Counted from the stretch's first letter, positions 52,618 to 62,274 are shown. The stretch: 64,000 bases of DNA from Sphingobacteriales bacterium (GCA_026390835.1 JAPLFD010000020.1:121544-185543), one strand, 5' to 3'. Made by a program: numbers and translations. The notes: generated by a model not told the origin, from the letters alone.

Positions 52618-54675
52618 ATGAAAAAAATTCTTACACTTTTATTAATGGTAATTGCTGTGCAAGTATTGGGGCAAACATATCCTATCACTAGTATAACCAT
52701 TTCATTACCGGCAAATCCCGATGCAAACACGGCTAATTGGGGAAGCGGAACCTCCTTATTTACCATAACCGCCAACTCCAAAGCGGTAAACGGAAAGGTT
52801 GATGGCTATGTTACGGAAAGTAAAGTATTGGTAACTATTAAAAAGGGCGGGGCTAAAGTATGTGGTTCATTTACCGCTAATACAGCTCCTGCATCCAATT
52901 TTAATACGCTTACCAAAGTTTGGAGCGGCAGTAATGCGGTTTCATTATTAGGACAGGGCTGCGTGTTACCTGCGGGTGATTATGAACTTACCGTGCAATT
53001 TTTTGGTGCTGGAGCGACCGGGCTTGCCGGGCTTGCTCCTTTAAGCGAAGAAAAAACAAAGCCATTTTCAATAAGAGCGAAAGAGCAGCTAAGCTATCAA
53101 CCGCCGCAGGCTATTGCTCCGGCAAATGGCACTGTTTTAAGTGAAATTGACATTAAAAAGCCCATAGCATTCCGCTGGACACCCGTTGTTCCAAGGCCGC
53201 AAGAGCCGGTAACCTACCGCTTAAAGGTTTGGCAATTGATGCAGGGGCAAAACGGTTCGGAGGCAATGGCCACAAACCAACCCATAATTACCAAAGATGT
53301 TGACAACATTACGCAGACTATGATTACTAGTTTAATCTCCGGGCCTTGTAAACCTCCATATTTATGTGATTTTGTTTGGAATGTACAAGCACTTAACCGG
53401 GAAGGGAAACCGATAGGAGGAAATAATGGGATGAGTGAAGCATTGAAATTCAATGTGCAATCTGTAAATAATGCTCCATCAAAAATTACTCTGGTTTTCC
53501 CTGCAAATGGTTCTACCATCTCTACCAAAGACAAGCCAAAATTTACATGGACGCATGAAAAGCAAACCGCCGAGTCATCGAGTTCTTACAAAATAAAGAT
53601 CATCGAGATTATTGGAGATCAATCACCTGAAGAGGCGCTAAGAACCAATAAACCGCATTTTGAAAAAGATAGTTTGAAGGAGCAATCTTTTCAATATCCT
53701 TCTTCTGCCAAATTGTTTATAGCTGGGAAAAAATATGGATGGTATGTACAGGCAAAAGAAAGTGATGGAAAGTCTGTTGGTTCTAATGATGGAATGAGTG
53801 ATGTTCGGGTGTTTAGTGTTATATCAGCAGATGTAGCTATCACCAACTTTAAAGTCAGTTGCGGGAATGTATATGGATCTTATACGTATACACTAACTGC
53901 AGAAAATCCCGGAAATAATCCTTTTAATACAACCTCAATTACTTTTACAAGTCCGGGTGGATCAATATCGGGAGCAACTTTTACCCCTCCTTCATCAAAT
54001 ACGGTTATTAATCCAGGTTCTGCTAACGCAGTTACATTTACGGGCGGATTTAATTACACAGGAATTTATCCTGCGGTTGTATACACTACAATAAATGGAA
54101 CCCAATTAGGAGATATAAGTCTCCCTAGTATTGATACAGAAGTGGATAGTATATATGCGTGTATTTGTCATGACTGCGACACGGCTCTATTCAGTTTCAC
54201 ACCTTCTGGTATTACACCCGGGGCCAATAATAACCAAATTAACCTGGCAGGCAATATAAGCGTAAGCGGCCTGCCGGCAGTTTATGGGCTTGAGATCCAG
54301 GTACAATCCTATAATTATAGTGCAAGTCCTTCTGCTTGCAGCAACGGGGTAACAGGCATCGAACAATCAGGAGTATTTTTAATGCCAAGCACAAGCATCA
54401 ATGGAATAACATCGATACAAATGTTTAATGAAACGACTTCCGGAAGTTCGAACAATAATGCCTCCAAAACTATAAAACTTGTAAGTACCACAGCTTTTCC
54501 CAATAGCATTCCTGTAAACTTAACAATAGGGTTGCCGGGCCCATTGCCAGGGCTTGACAGAGATTGCTGCAAAATAAAATATGATCTGTGCATTAAAGTA
54601 ACAGTCTTTTACGATAAAGAGGCTTGCAAATCGTGTGTATTCACTTATTGTTTCCCTTCTTTCAATAATCAATAA
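52618..54675 (+). CDS. Exported Fn3-like modular protein (island cluster gene 1)
   Basis: 685 residues from the ATG at 52618 (MKKILTLLLMVIAVQVLGQ, signal peptide); an upstream ATG at 52564 is less likely. After an N-terminal beta domain (SITISLPANPDANTANWGSG) come two similar Fn3-like modules at about 175-290 and 290-410, of the form 'P.NG..L......I.FRW(T)P...YRLKVWQ(L/I)...G....EA...N(Q/K)P......W.VQA...(E/D)GK.(I/V)G.N(N/D)GMS'. The rest is beta-rich with Cys pairs (ACICHDCDTALFSF, CCKIKYDLCIKVTVFYDKEACKSC). The same Fn3-like module appears in gene 4 of the cluster. It is a surface or periplasmic protein of unknown function, 5 nt before gene 2. Confidence 0.8.
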   Translation: MKKILTLLLMVIAVQVLGQTYPITSITISLPANPDANTANWGSGTSLFTITANSKAVNGKVDGYVTESKVLVTIKKGGAKVCGSFTANTAPASNFNTLTKVWSGSNAVSLLGQGCVLPAGDYELTVQFFGAGATGLAGLAPLSEEKTKPFSIRAKEQLSYQPPQAIAPANGTVLSEIDIKKPIAFRWTPVVPRPQEPVTYRLKVWQLMQGQNGSEAMATNQPIITKDVDNITQTMITSLISGPCKPPYLCDFVWNVQALNREGKPIGGNNGMSEALKFNVQSVNNAPSKITLVFPANGSTISTKDKPKFTWTHEKQTAESSSSYKIKIIEIIGDQSPEEALRTNKPHFEKDSLKEQSFQYPSSAKLFIAGKKYGWYVQAKESDGKSVGSNDGMSDVRVFSVISADVAITNFKVSCGNVYGSYTYTLTAENPGNNPFNTTSITFTSPGGSISGATFTPPSSNTVINPGSANAVTFTGGFNYTGIYPAVVYTTINGTQLGDISLPSIDTEVDSIYACICHDCDTALFSFTPSGITPGANNNQINLAGNISVSGLPAVYGLEIQVQSYNYSASPSACSNGVTGIEQSGVFLMPSTSINGITSIQMFNETTSGSSNNNASKTIKLVSTTAFPNSIPVNLTIGLPGPLPGLDRDCCKIKYDLCIKVTVFYDKEACKSCVFTYCFPSFNNQ

Positions 54676-54680
54676 ACATC

Positions 54681-57600
54681 ATGAAAATGAAAAAAATATT
54701 ACCAACAATAAAAACATGCCTGCTCTTATTTTTGGGGGTAGCAACTGCCCTGCATGCTAATGCGCAGGTAGTATCAAGCGACATTTGCACTACTTTAGGT
54801 GATAATGCTGCAATTAGTTTAAAAGATGCCTCAGGAAATCCATTAACATCTATAAAGACGGGTCTCGACTTTAACCTGATTCTTACCTTGCCGGGAGGGC
54901 TTTGCCAGGGAGGTAAGTATGAGGTCACAATAACCACTTCCGATAACCTGGTATTGGGAAATCCAAATCCAAATTATCCATTTTATAGTACAGGTACAAA
55001 TCAATTTGAAAATTCTACGGTAATATCCTCAAACAGTGGGTTAGGAATTAATATACCATTTAAATTTAAAGCAGGTGTAACTTGTAATAATGAAAAAGGA
55101 ACATTTGATGTAACGATAAAATTAATATGCGATGGAGTTGCTGACAGGGTATGTACTTTTAAACAAATATCCCTGAATGCCAAAGCACAAAATTATTGGG
55201 TTGTAGAAAAGAAACATATTTTTGGTAATTTATCTGGAGGAGGGATTTACTGGGACGTTATCATCAAAAACACAAATGGCACGCCCGGTATAGGTGATTT
55301 AAATATTTTTAATGGTTCTATTACGGATGCTGTGTCTAGCGGCCAAATAATTTCTGTTACCGGCGGCGGACTTTCTGGCCTTACTGGTCTGAATACTTCA
55401 ACTGCTTCATGGAATACCGGCACCATTTTAAGCACAACTACCCAGGTAGTGTATCGCGTTCAAACTTACAGTTGTATGCCTGCAGGTACAGTGGTAACAA
55501 ATTGTGTAAAGTATAATTTTTGCCTTGGTAAAGAAGTAACATTGGTAGCTAATCCAGCTAAAGGAGATATTCAAAAAGCAAGGAGTTCTGATTCTAAAAT
55601 ATCCTCTGCGGCTAGCATTCCTCCTTTTGGACCAGCTCAAAAACCATGTTGTGATAGGGCAATAGGTGAGGTATGTGCATCTGTAACACTTGTTGGCACA
55701 GCTGTTACTAGTGCTAATTTTAGCAAATCTCTCACTTATGCCAATAATCTAAACTATGCACCAGGATGCGAAGGAGAATACCAAATTATAGTGGCAAATA
55801 ATGGGAACATTCCTTTAAATAACTTGGTAATAACCGATACTTTTCCCACTGGTATCCAGGTATTTCAAATAAGTGTTACGGCAAGTGGCGCTAGTATGTA
55901 TTACGATATTCCGTTCGGATCTACTACAACTGGTTTTAATACGTCAGGCCCTAATTATTCTCAGACTTGGACTTCTGGTTTTCCAACCCAATTTAATTTA
56001 AACACTACTTCAGGTACATTACTTGGAGGAGTAATTATTATTAAAATAAAGTTTAAGATACTTGCTGCGATTGGAACAACTATTATAAATTGTGCTAATC
56101 TTAATTACAGCGGATCTTATGATGGATGGAGCAATTGGTGCGGAATTCAATTGCCCCCTCCTAATCAAAATGTATCAGCTCCTCAAAGTTGTGTTTCTTT
56201 TATAGTACAAGAGCCTAAAGCCATACCGGGCATTAGAAAATGTATCCCAACTGGACAACAATCATTTTCTGTAGGTGATGTCATCCCTTTCAGAATTGTT
56301 GTTTCTAACCATGGTGCGGCAAGTTTTTCTGGCAATCTTACAGATTTATTAGGGACTACTTCTCTTCAAAATCTTGGCTTGGTAGCCGGTTCCGTTCAAT
56401 ATTCCTATGGAATGGGACCTTACAGCCCTTATTCTACCACGCCTGGTTGTATAAATAGTTTTAGTAATATTTCAACTACACCTCCATCTTGGGTAAGTGT
56501 AACTCAACAAACTTCACAAAACTTAGGATGGAGTATAAGTAACATGCCCGGAAATTGTGAATTAGCAACTGCTTCTTATCTTGTCATTGATTATAAAGCG
56601 ACAGTATTGCCACAATCTTTTGGAAATTACATAAACACTGCTAAGCTAGTTACATCAACTGGTACACTAAATGGACTTGCTTACTACAATGTATTGAGAA
56701 CGGCTCAAATTTCAACAACAAAGCAGGTAAATACGGCATTTGTAGAGCCAGGGCAATCTTTCAATTATATTATAGTTGTAAAAAATGAGGGAAGTGTGGC
56801 TTTGAAAAATATCAAGGTGGAAGATACGTTGCCTTCTTGTGTAACTTATACTGCCAGAAGCGCCAAGTACTTGGATGTAAATGGTACCATGATATCCTCT
56901 GTTAGTGTAGCATGGGCATCCCCCACTTTTACTTTTCCTTCTACTTTGATTCTTCAACCCGGGGAAAGTGTTGAATTAACAGTAACGGTTACAAGAAATG
57001 CAAATGACCAAAATAAGCAATGTTGCAACCCGTCGGCAAGAGGAAGCGGGATTACCAACGATGCGTCGGCTGATGTAATTTCGGATGTTGATGGTCCGGT
57101 ATGCGTAACGAGTAGTCTTTGCTGCAATATTGAAGACCTGAATGTTAGTTTTGGGACTGCAGCGATCAACGGTGGAATTGTCCCGGTATTTTTGATAACC
57201 GGCGGCACGGTACCGATTCAGGAAATTGAAATCTCCCTTATCGATTATCATGCAGAATACAATGCCGTTGCTTGCAAGCCCGCTAATATGGGTAACCTAT
57301 TCGGGCATATTCAACCTTTTAACGGTTACTATGGCTCTAATTACTATAATTTCAATTCCCTGCCTTTTTCTGGTTCACCGTCATTACAGCTCCAAACTGT
57401 TGTAAACCCTGTAAATAATTCATTGACTTGGTCTGGATCTAACCCTATTGATCTTTCAACAGCGGGGGGATTGAACTTTAACGGTTTGATTGCTTTAAAT
57501 TTTATAGCACCGGATATCGTTAACCTAGATTGCTGTACCGGTAGAGTGTTTTACTGCTTTAAGGTGAGGGTAAAAGATGCCAATTGTAATGTTTGCGAAA

Positions 57601-57773
57601 AAATAGTCTGTGGCTCTTTTGAAATACCTAAGGCAACACAACCTCACTGGAAAAATGAAAAAGCAAAAGACCAGTTTAAGTTAAAATCTCTTGAGGGCAA
57701 CCAGATTCAGGGAAATAAATTAATGAATGGCGAAAGCTTGGAGGAATTTATCAAAAGAAATATATCTAAATAA
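54681..57773 (+). CDS. Exported DUF11-repeat protein (island cluster gene 2)
   Basis: 1030 residues. Signal peptide to about residue 29 (ATALHANAQ). The body contains at least two DUF11-type units: about 360-475 (GEYQIIVANNGNIPLNNLVITDTFP) and about 685-800 (GQSFNYIIVVKNEGSVALKNIKVEDTLPSCVTYT, ILQPGESVELTVTVTRN), with a similar unit around 515-640. Many paired Cys occur (CCDRAIGEVC, CCNIEDLNV, CNVCEKIVCGSFE). There is no T9SS sorting domain: the C terminus is basic and polar (KNEKAKDQFKLKSLEGNQ). DUF11 domains build extended surface fibres. Spacing of 5 nt from gene 1 and 41 nt to gene 3 supports one operon. Confidence 0.85.
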   Translation: MKMKKILPTIKTCLLLFLGVATALHANAQVVSSDICTTLGDNAAISLKDASGNPLTSIKTGLDFNLILTLPGGLCQGGKYEVTITTSDNLVLGNPNPNYPFYSTGTNQFENSTVISSNSGLGINIPFKFKAGVTCNNEKGTFDVTIKLICDGVADRVCTFKQISLNAKAQNYWVVEKKHIFGNLSGGGIYWDVIIKNTNGTPGIGDLNIFNGSITDAVSSGQIISVTGGGLSGLTGLNTSTASWNTGTILSTTTQVVYRVQTYSCMPAGTVVTNCVKYNFCLGKEVTLVANPAKGDIQKARSSDSKISSAASIPPFGPAQKPCCDRAIGEVCASVTLVGTAVTSANFSKSLTYANNLNYAPGCEGEYQIIVANNGNIPLNNLVITDTFPTGIQVFQISVTASGASMYYDIPFGSTTTGFNTSGPNYSQTWTSGFPTQFNLNTTSGTLLGGVIIIKIKFKILAAIGTTIINCANLNYSGSYDGWSNWCGIQLPPPNQNVSAPQSCVSFIVQEPKAIPGIRKCIPTGQQSFSVGDVIPFRIVVSNHGAASFSGNLTDLLGTTSLQNLGLVAGSVQYSYGMGPYSPYSTTPGCINSFSNISTTPPSWVSVTQQTSQNLGWSISNMPGNCELATASYLVIDYKATVLPQSFGNYINTAKLVTSTGTLNGLAYYNVLRTAQISTTKQVNTAFVEPGQSFNYIIVVKNEGSVALKNIKVEDTLPSCVTYTARSAKYLDVNGTMISSVSVAWASPTFTFPSTLILQPGESVELTVTVTRNANDQNKQCCNPSARGSGITNDASADVISDVDGPVCVTSSLCCNIEDLNVSFGTAAINGGIVPVFLITGGTVPIQEIEISLIDYHAEYNAVACKPANMGNLFGHIQPFNGYYGSNYYNFNSLPFSGSPSLQLQTVVNPVNNSLTWSGSNPIDLSTAGGLNFNGLIALNFIAPDIVNLDCCTGRVFYCFKVRVKDANCNVCEKIVCGSFEIPKATQPHWKNEKAKDQFKLKSLEGNQIQGNKLMNGESLEEFIKRNISK

Positions 57774-57814
57774 AGAGTTCACCTAAGGCATAAGCAACAT
57801 TCGATTTTAAAACG

Positions 57815-59560
57815 ATGAACTATCCTACCAAAATAGCTTTGTTTATGGCCTTATTCCTGGCTTTCGAGTCAAACGCTCAGGAGAAGAAGAAACCTATCTC
57901 TATTGGTGGCGATATGGGTATTTGGTATGACGGTTATGGGCTCAATAAAGCTCCAAGCTCGGCTGTGCCTGATTTTTATCAGGCCCGTCGACCATCTAAC
58001 CTGTTCCGGTATTCCTTTAATCCAACTATCGCTGTTGGCAAATGGAACATTCCGCTTAACTTCAACTTTAGTCCGATACAAACCAATTTAACTACCCCTT
58101 CTACTTCTTTAGGTGGTAAACAAAGCATCTGGCAGTTTTTAACTAATCCTGTGAATAATTTTGGCATTCGCCCTAAAATTGGCACTACTGAGATCCTTCT
58201 GGGCACACAATACCTGAAATATAGTGATCTTAGTACCGGCGATCTAGGTGTGTTTGGTTATGGCGTTAATTTGGCGCCTGGAAAATTTAGGATTAAGCTG
58301 TTTAATGGGGTATCGCAAAGACCTGTCAATTATCTGGCACCTACCATTATTCCATTATCAGATGGCGTGACTGGCGCTTACCAGCGCAATCAGTGGATGG
58401 GCCAGTTAGGTCTTGAAAAGGAAGGTAAATACTTTGCAGGCATCAACTTTGTTAAATCTATTGACAAACTGAGTTCTATAAGCTCAGCGCCCTTGTCTCC
58501 CATTGATCCGCAGGAAAATATGGTCGTTAGCTTTTTAACTAAAGTTACTACAGATAAAGGCTGGAATTACCATGTAGAGCTAGGACAGAGTTTTTATACC
58601 CGGAATTTAAATACCCCGCTGTCATCCAGTCCGGTCGAAGATTTTAAGCCTTTTATCAGCTCCCATACTTCCACAAATAAAGATAATGCGGTAATGCTGG
58701 GTATTGCAAAAAAGGGAAAAGACTGGGAAGCAGGCGCCAAGTTCAATTATTACGGTGCAGGGTATTATACAGCAGGCTACCCGTTTATGAACAACGACCG
58801 GATGGAATACCTGGCCAATACCCGCTTTAATGCCTGGAAAAAGAAAATGAATGTAGTGGCCAGTATCGGCCAGCGCTTTGGCAATCTGAGCCGTATTTCC
58901 GGTCCCAGTCTAACCAAACAGATTATAGCCAATGTGAATGTGTTTACCCAGTTTACTGACCGCTTTAGCATGAATACCAGCTTCAATAATTTTGGCTTTA
59001 ATGTTCCAGGTTTTTTTGGATATAAAAGCGTAAGTAATGAGCTAAGCGTAAACCCTGCTTATGCCTGGATTAATAGTGAAATGAGCCATTTGATAAGCGG
59101 TACTTATACCTGGAGCAAGTATGATGAAACAACTTTAAACGTAATGACCAACAACAATACTCAAACTGCTCTAATTCTTTACGTTCCCACATTTTTTAAC
59201 AAAAAAATCAGTCCGGATTTTAGCCTGATGTGGTTCAGAAACACGGCCCCTTCCATTACCCTAAACCTGCTAAGCGCTACCAGCGGAGTGACCTGGGAAC
59301 CTGCCCCAAAAATTAACCTGAAGGCGCAGTTACAATATAACCTAAGCACTATGGCACCGTTTACGGCCAATAAACACCTATTGGCTACCAGCGGTTTTGA
59401 CTGGGACATTTACAAAAAGCTAACCTGGCAATTTTCCATGACCGTAAATTTATACCGTTTCGGTACCGAATTGCCCGGAAGTTTGTTTACGCCGGCTTAT
59501 TCAGGTAGTCCGGGATATTCAGAAAGTACGCTTAGAACAGGTCTTCAATACAAATTTTAG
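57815..59560 (+). CDS. Probable outer-membrane beta-barrel (island cluster gene 3)
   Basis: 581 residues with a signal peptide (MNYPTKIALFMALFLAFESNAQ). The mature part opens SIGGDMGIWYDGYGL and is built of many short strands ending in aromatic residues with Asn/Gly turns (KFRIKLFNGVSQRPVNYLAP, GWNYHVELGQSFYTRNL, FNAWKKKMNVVASIGQRFGNLS). It closes with ESTLRTGLQYKF, where a C-terminal Phe is typical of BAM-assembled barrels. It is thus likely an outer-membrane channel or anchor, perhaps the export or anchoring component for the two large proteins upstream. No close family is recognised. Confidence 0.78.
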   Translation: MNYPTKIALFMALFLAFESNAQEKKKPISIGGDMGIWYDGYGLNKAPSSAVPDFYQARRPSNLFRYSFNPTIAVGKWNIPLNFNFSPIQTNLTTPSTSLGGKQSIWQFLTNPVNNFGIRPKIGTTEILLGTQYLKYSDLSTGDLGVFGYGVNLAPGKFRIKLFNGVSQRPVNYLAPTIIPLSDGVTGAYQRNQWMGQLGLEKEGKYFAGINFVKSIDKLSSISSAPLSPIDPQENMVVSFLTKVTTDKGWNYHVELGQSFYTRNLNTPLSSSPVEDFKPFISSHTSTNKDNAVMLGIAKKGKDWEAGAKFNYYGAGYYTAGYPFMNNDRMEYLANTRFNAWKKKMNVVASIGQRFGNLSRISGPSLTKQIIANVNVFTQFTDRFSMNTSFNNFGFNVPGFFGYKSVSNELSVNPAYAWINSEMSHLISGTYTWSKYDETTLNVMTNNNTQTALILYVPTFFNKKISPDFSLMWFRNTAPSITLNLLSATSGVTWEPAPKINLKAQLQYNLSTMAPFTANKHLLATSGFDWDIYKKLTWQFSMTVNLYRFGTELPGSLFTPAYSGSPGYSESTLRTGLQYKF

Positions 59561-59573
59561 AAAGTATTCTATA

Positions 59574-60473
59574 ATGAAAAAATACCATTTATTGTTAACT
59601 ATAGCAATGTTCCTGATTGCTCAGGTGGCCAGGGCTCAAATCACTCTTAACCTTGCTTTAAACAATAGGCCACAGCCCTGGTTGTCTGATTGGGTAAATC
59701 CGGTTAACGGTCAGATGATTATCTCCTATATGATGGGAGCGGCGCTGAATGATCCTTCCGTAAAATTAAAAACAACCCTTCTTGATGAGAGGGGAAGCAT
59801 AATAGGTGTCTCGAATATTAATTCTGCAAGAATATACACCTTAAGACCAGGAGTAAACCAGTTCAGCATAGCCGATGCACTCCAGCTGCAAAATTTAGCG
59901 TTGCAGGGAAATTTACAAAATCTGCTTCAACGTACCGGACGTTTAACTGCGGGTCAATATCAATTGATGGTTGAAGTAATGAATACCAGGGGCGATGTTG
60001 TTCGGGCAATACAAACCCGTCCATTTTTTATCACTTCCTACCAGTTGCCTATTTTAATGCAGCCTGCCAGCGGAAGCAGCTTGGATGCCCACCTGGCTCA
60101 AAACATAATTATATTTCGCTGGACTAACTTAATACCCAGCTCCCAGGAGCTTATACAATACCGAGTACAGGTGTTTGAAATTCTGCCCGGACAAACAGCT
60201 ATGCAGGCTTTTAGGGGTAATCGTCCTTTATTAGACGAACCAGCCATAAGAGGTACTACACAATATATCTGGCGGCCTAATTTGCCTATGTTGGATTCTA
60301 CAGCCAACAAACAGTTTATCTGGACGGTACAAACACTCGATGCAGAGGGACTACCCATCCCCGGAATGGATATGAACATCCAGGGAAGAAGTGAGCCGGC
60401 TATATTCAGTATCGTGAACCAAATGGGTACTATGGATATGAAAAGGAAGAATGAAGATCCAATAAAACGCTGA
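59574..60473 (+). CDS. Exported Fn3-like protein (island cluster gene 4)
   Basis: 299 residues with a signal peptide (MKKYHLLLTIAMFLIAQVARAQ). An N-terminal beta domain (ITLNLALNNRPQPWLSDWVNP) is followed by an Fn3-like module at about 165-285: IIIFRWTNLIPSSQELIQYR, VQVFEILPGQTAMQAFRGNRP, FIWTVQTLDAEGLPIPGMDM. The module matches those of gene 1 (FRWTP, YRLKVWQL, NQP, WNVQALNREGKPIGGNNG), so the two genes are paralogous in part. Its stop overlaps the start of gene 5 (TGATG), which shows translational coupling. Function unknown. Confidence 0.8.
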   Translation: MKKYHLLLTIAMFLIAQVARAQITLNLALNNRPQPWLSDWVNPVNGQMIISYMMGAALNDPSVKLKTTLLDERGSIIGVSNINSARIYTLRPGVNQFSIADALQLQNLALQGNLQNLLQRTGRLTAGQYQLMVEVMNTRGDVVRAIQTRPFFITSYQLPILMQPASGSSLDAHLAQNIIIFRWTNLIPSSQELIQYRVQVFEILPGQTAMQAFRGNRPLLDEPAIRGTTQYIWRPNLPMLDSTANKQFIWTVQTLDAEGLPIPGMDMNIQGRSEPAIFSIVNQMGTMDMKRKNEDPIKR

Positions 60474-62017
60474 TGAAACGTATAATCTGTATAATCTTAC
60501 TGGCTTGTTTGGTTCCGCGGCTATCCGCCCAGGTTAATCATGAAAAAAAGCCATCGACCCTAGTTTTCCATATTTTTTATAACGATTTTAAGACTGCTCA
60601 GTTAATGAGAACCACCTCGTTAAAGAATGTACTTGACAAAGGTCAATGGAGTAATATTGGCGATATGCAAATGGGGTTTGGGTTCAACTACCTCAAAGGA
60701 ATCAGTAAGAAAATTGATGCGATTGCTACTCTCGATGGCAGTTCAACGGACTATCTTTTTAAGAATGGCAGCAACAATGGCAGCAGTAAATTTTTATTGG
60801 ATGCCAATGCCGCACTGAATATAAAACTGCTTAGCGATAGTCATACACTTGTGCCATACTTTTCAATTGGAGCCGGTCTTTCATCTTATAATGGCAAAAC
60901 TGGGTTCTATATTCCTGGAGGAGTAGGGATACAGTTCAATTTATTTAACGAGGCCTTTCTTCTTACCAATATTCAATACAGATCTGCGTTAACTTCAACT
61001 GTAAATGATCATTTTTATTACTCGATTGGCATAGGTACCAATATCGGCAAAAAGAAAATAAAAGCTGTAAGAGTGGTAGAAGTAACAGCATTGCCCGAAC
61101 CTGTGAAGAAAGAAATAATAATACCTTTCAGGGACATTGTTATTACTGTAATGGATGAAGCTACAGGACAGCCCTTACCCTATGTGGAGGTAGTTTTAAA
61201 CGAACCTGGGGGCAAAAGACTAAGCGGTTCTACTGATGTGGATGGGAGAGTTACTTTCAACAAATTGACACCCGGTGATTATACAGTTAGTGGTTTGCTT
61301 AACAATATCAATACATCTGTGCAGAATATTAAAAAAGGCAATTTTGAGACAAAAGAGAATCAAATCAACATTAAAATCACCCACAATGATCCAAGATATA
61401 CACTTTCGGGTGTGGTCATTAATAAAACCAAAAATATTCCCGAAGTAGGGGTAGACGTGAATGTCACCAACGAAACTAAGCAAAGCATCATAACAAAACA
61501 AAGTCATGCAGGAAATGGCATTTTTAATGCACAATTAGAAGCAGAGAGCGACTTTACTCTTGTTGGCAAAAAGGCAGAGTATATCTCTACCATTGAAAGA
61601 ATCAGTACAAAAGGATTGAACAGGAGTACAACATTATATATAAAACTGGAATTGGGCATTGAAGAAGCAAAAGTTGGTCAAAGTATTGTGATGAATAATA
61701 TTTATTATGAAGTTGGCAAAACAGACATCAATACTACTTTCTCAACTGATCTAGATAAATTAATCCAATTCCTTAAGGATAATCCTGAAACAAGGCTTGA
61801 GATACAGGGTCATACGGACAATTCCGGAAGCCTGAGCCTGAACAACAAGCTAAGCCAGTACAGGGCAAACAGTGTGGTAGATTATCTGACAAAAAATGGA
61901 ATAGACAAGAGCCAACTCATTGCCAAAGGTTACGGGCCATTGTTGCCCGTTGCAGACAATGCGACCGCTGAAGGCAGAACAAAAAATAGAAGGGTTGTGA
62001 TGAAAGTAATACAATAG
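60473..62017 (+). CDS. OmpA-family outer-membrane protein (island cluster gene 5)
   Basis: 514 residues with a signal peptide (MKRIICIILLACLVPRLSAQ). An N-terminal eight-strand-like barrel lies at about 25-205 (MGFGFNYLKGISKKIDAIATL, LVPYFSIGAGLSSYNGKTGFY). Two carboxypeptidase-regulatory-like beta domains follow at about 220-300 (ITVMDEATGQPLPYVEVVLNE) and 305-395 (LSGVVINKTKNIPEVGVDV). The C-terminal OmpA domain at about 405-514 (IYYEVGKTDINTTFSTDLDKL, LEIQGHTDNSGS, NKLSQYRANSVVDYL, EGRTKNRRV) binds peptidoglycan. It would anchor the cluster's assembly to the cell wall. It is the last gene of the cluster. Confidence 0.9.
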   Translation: MKRIICIILLACLVPRLSAQVNHEKKPSTLVFHIFYNDFKTAQLMRTTSLKNVLDKGQWSNIGDMQMGFGFNYLKGISKKIDAIATLDGSSTDYLFKNGSNNGSSKFLLDANAALNIKLLSDSHTLVPYFSIGAGLSSYNGKTGFYIPGGVGIQFNLFNEAFLLTNIQYRSALTSTVNDHFYYSIGIGTNIGKKKIKAVRVVEVTALPEPVKKEIIIPFRDIVITVMDEATGQPLPYVEVVLNEPGGKRLSGSTDVDGRVTFNKLTPGDYTVSGLLNNINTSVQNIKKGNFETKENQINIKITHNDPRYTLSGVVINKTKNIPEVGVDVNVTNETKQSIITKQSHAGNGIFNAQLEAESDFTLVGKKAEYISTIERISTKGLNRSTTLYIKLELGIEEAKVGQSIVMNNIYYEVGKTDINTTFSTDLDKLIQFLKDNPETRLEIQGHTDNSGSLSLNNKLSQYRANSVVDYLTKNGIDKSQLIAKGYGPLLPVADNATAEGRTKNRRVVMKVIQ

Positions 62018-62100
62018 CATTTAACCAAGAACAAAGACAAAAAGATTCAGGAATCAAGAACCAAGCGAAAATTCAGTTCTGAGGAAAAAATTATCAAAAA
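62018..62100 (+). pseudogene. Transposase N-terminal remnant, right copy
   Basis: The frame continuing past the OmpA gene stop reads LTKNKDKKIQESRTKRKFSS, then EEKI, and soon breaks into Lys-rich noise. Its core at 62055-62091 matches the left copy at 52463-52499 in about 33 of 37 positions. The pair brackets the whole five-gene cluster. From 62101 to 62250 nothing else is recognised. Confidence 0.55.
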
Positions 62101-62257
62101 AAACGACAAACAAAAAACTATTTTATAAATAATAATAAACCCCCTATTGCAAATTAACAATTAATCACTTGGTTTGGTTTAACACTTGTCCAAATGAACT
62201 TGACGACGTACAAGACTTTTGTTCTTTTTAATTATACCAAAATATCACACATTCAAT

Positions 62258-62274
62258 TCCCTCTTTCTCCGCCA
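62258..62274 (+). repeat. Putative attR: duplicated tRNA-Ser 3' end
   Basis: TCCCTCTTTCTCCGCCA, identical to the last 17 nt of tRNA-Ser (50914-50930), preceded by TTCAAT resembling the T loop. There is no other tRNA part here. It is the right edge of the apparent island, 10 bp ahead of a strong terminator. Confidence 0.65.

Larger units (their letters stand above)
50914..62274. mobile_element. Putative genomic island inserted at tRNA-Ser
   Basis: About 11.3 kb between the tRNA-Ser 3' end and its 17-nt direct repeat. Inside are lipoprotein genes, broken gene fragments, two remnants of one transposase start, two copies of a 71-bp repeat, and a five-gene surface cluster. Outside on both sides are ordinary core genes (ansA, polyprenyl synthase). 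No integrase, relaxase or phage gene is visible, so if it is an island it is degraded or was moved in trans. Confidence 0.6.

Noticed and set aside
50931..62258. Integrase or phage genes in the island
   Set aside because: Looked for in all gaps and frames; only transposase N-terminal scraps were seen.
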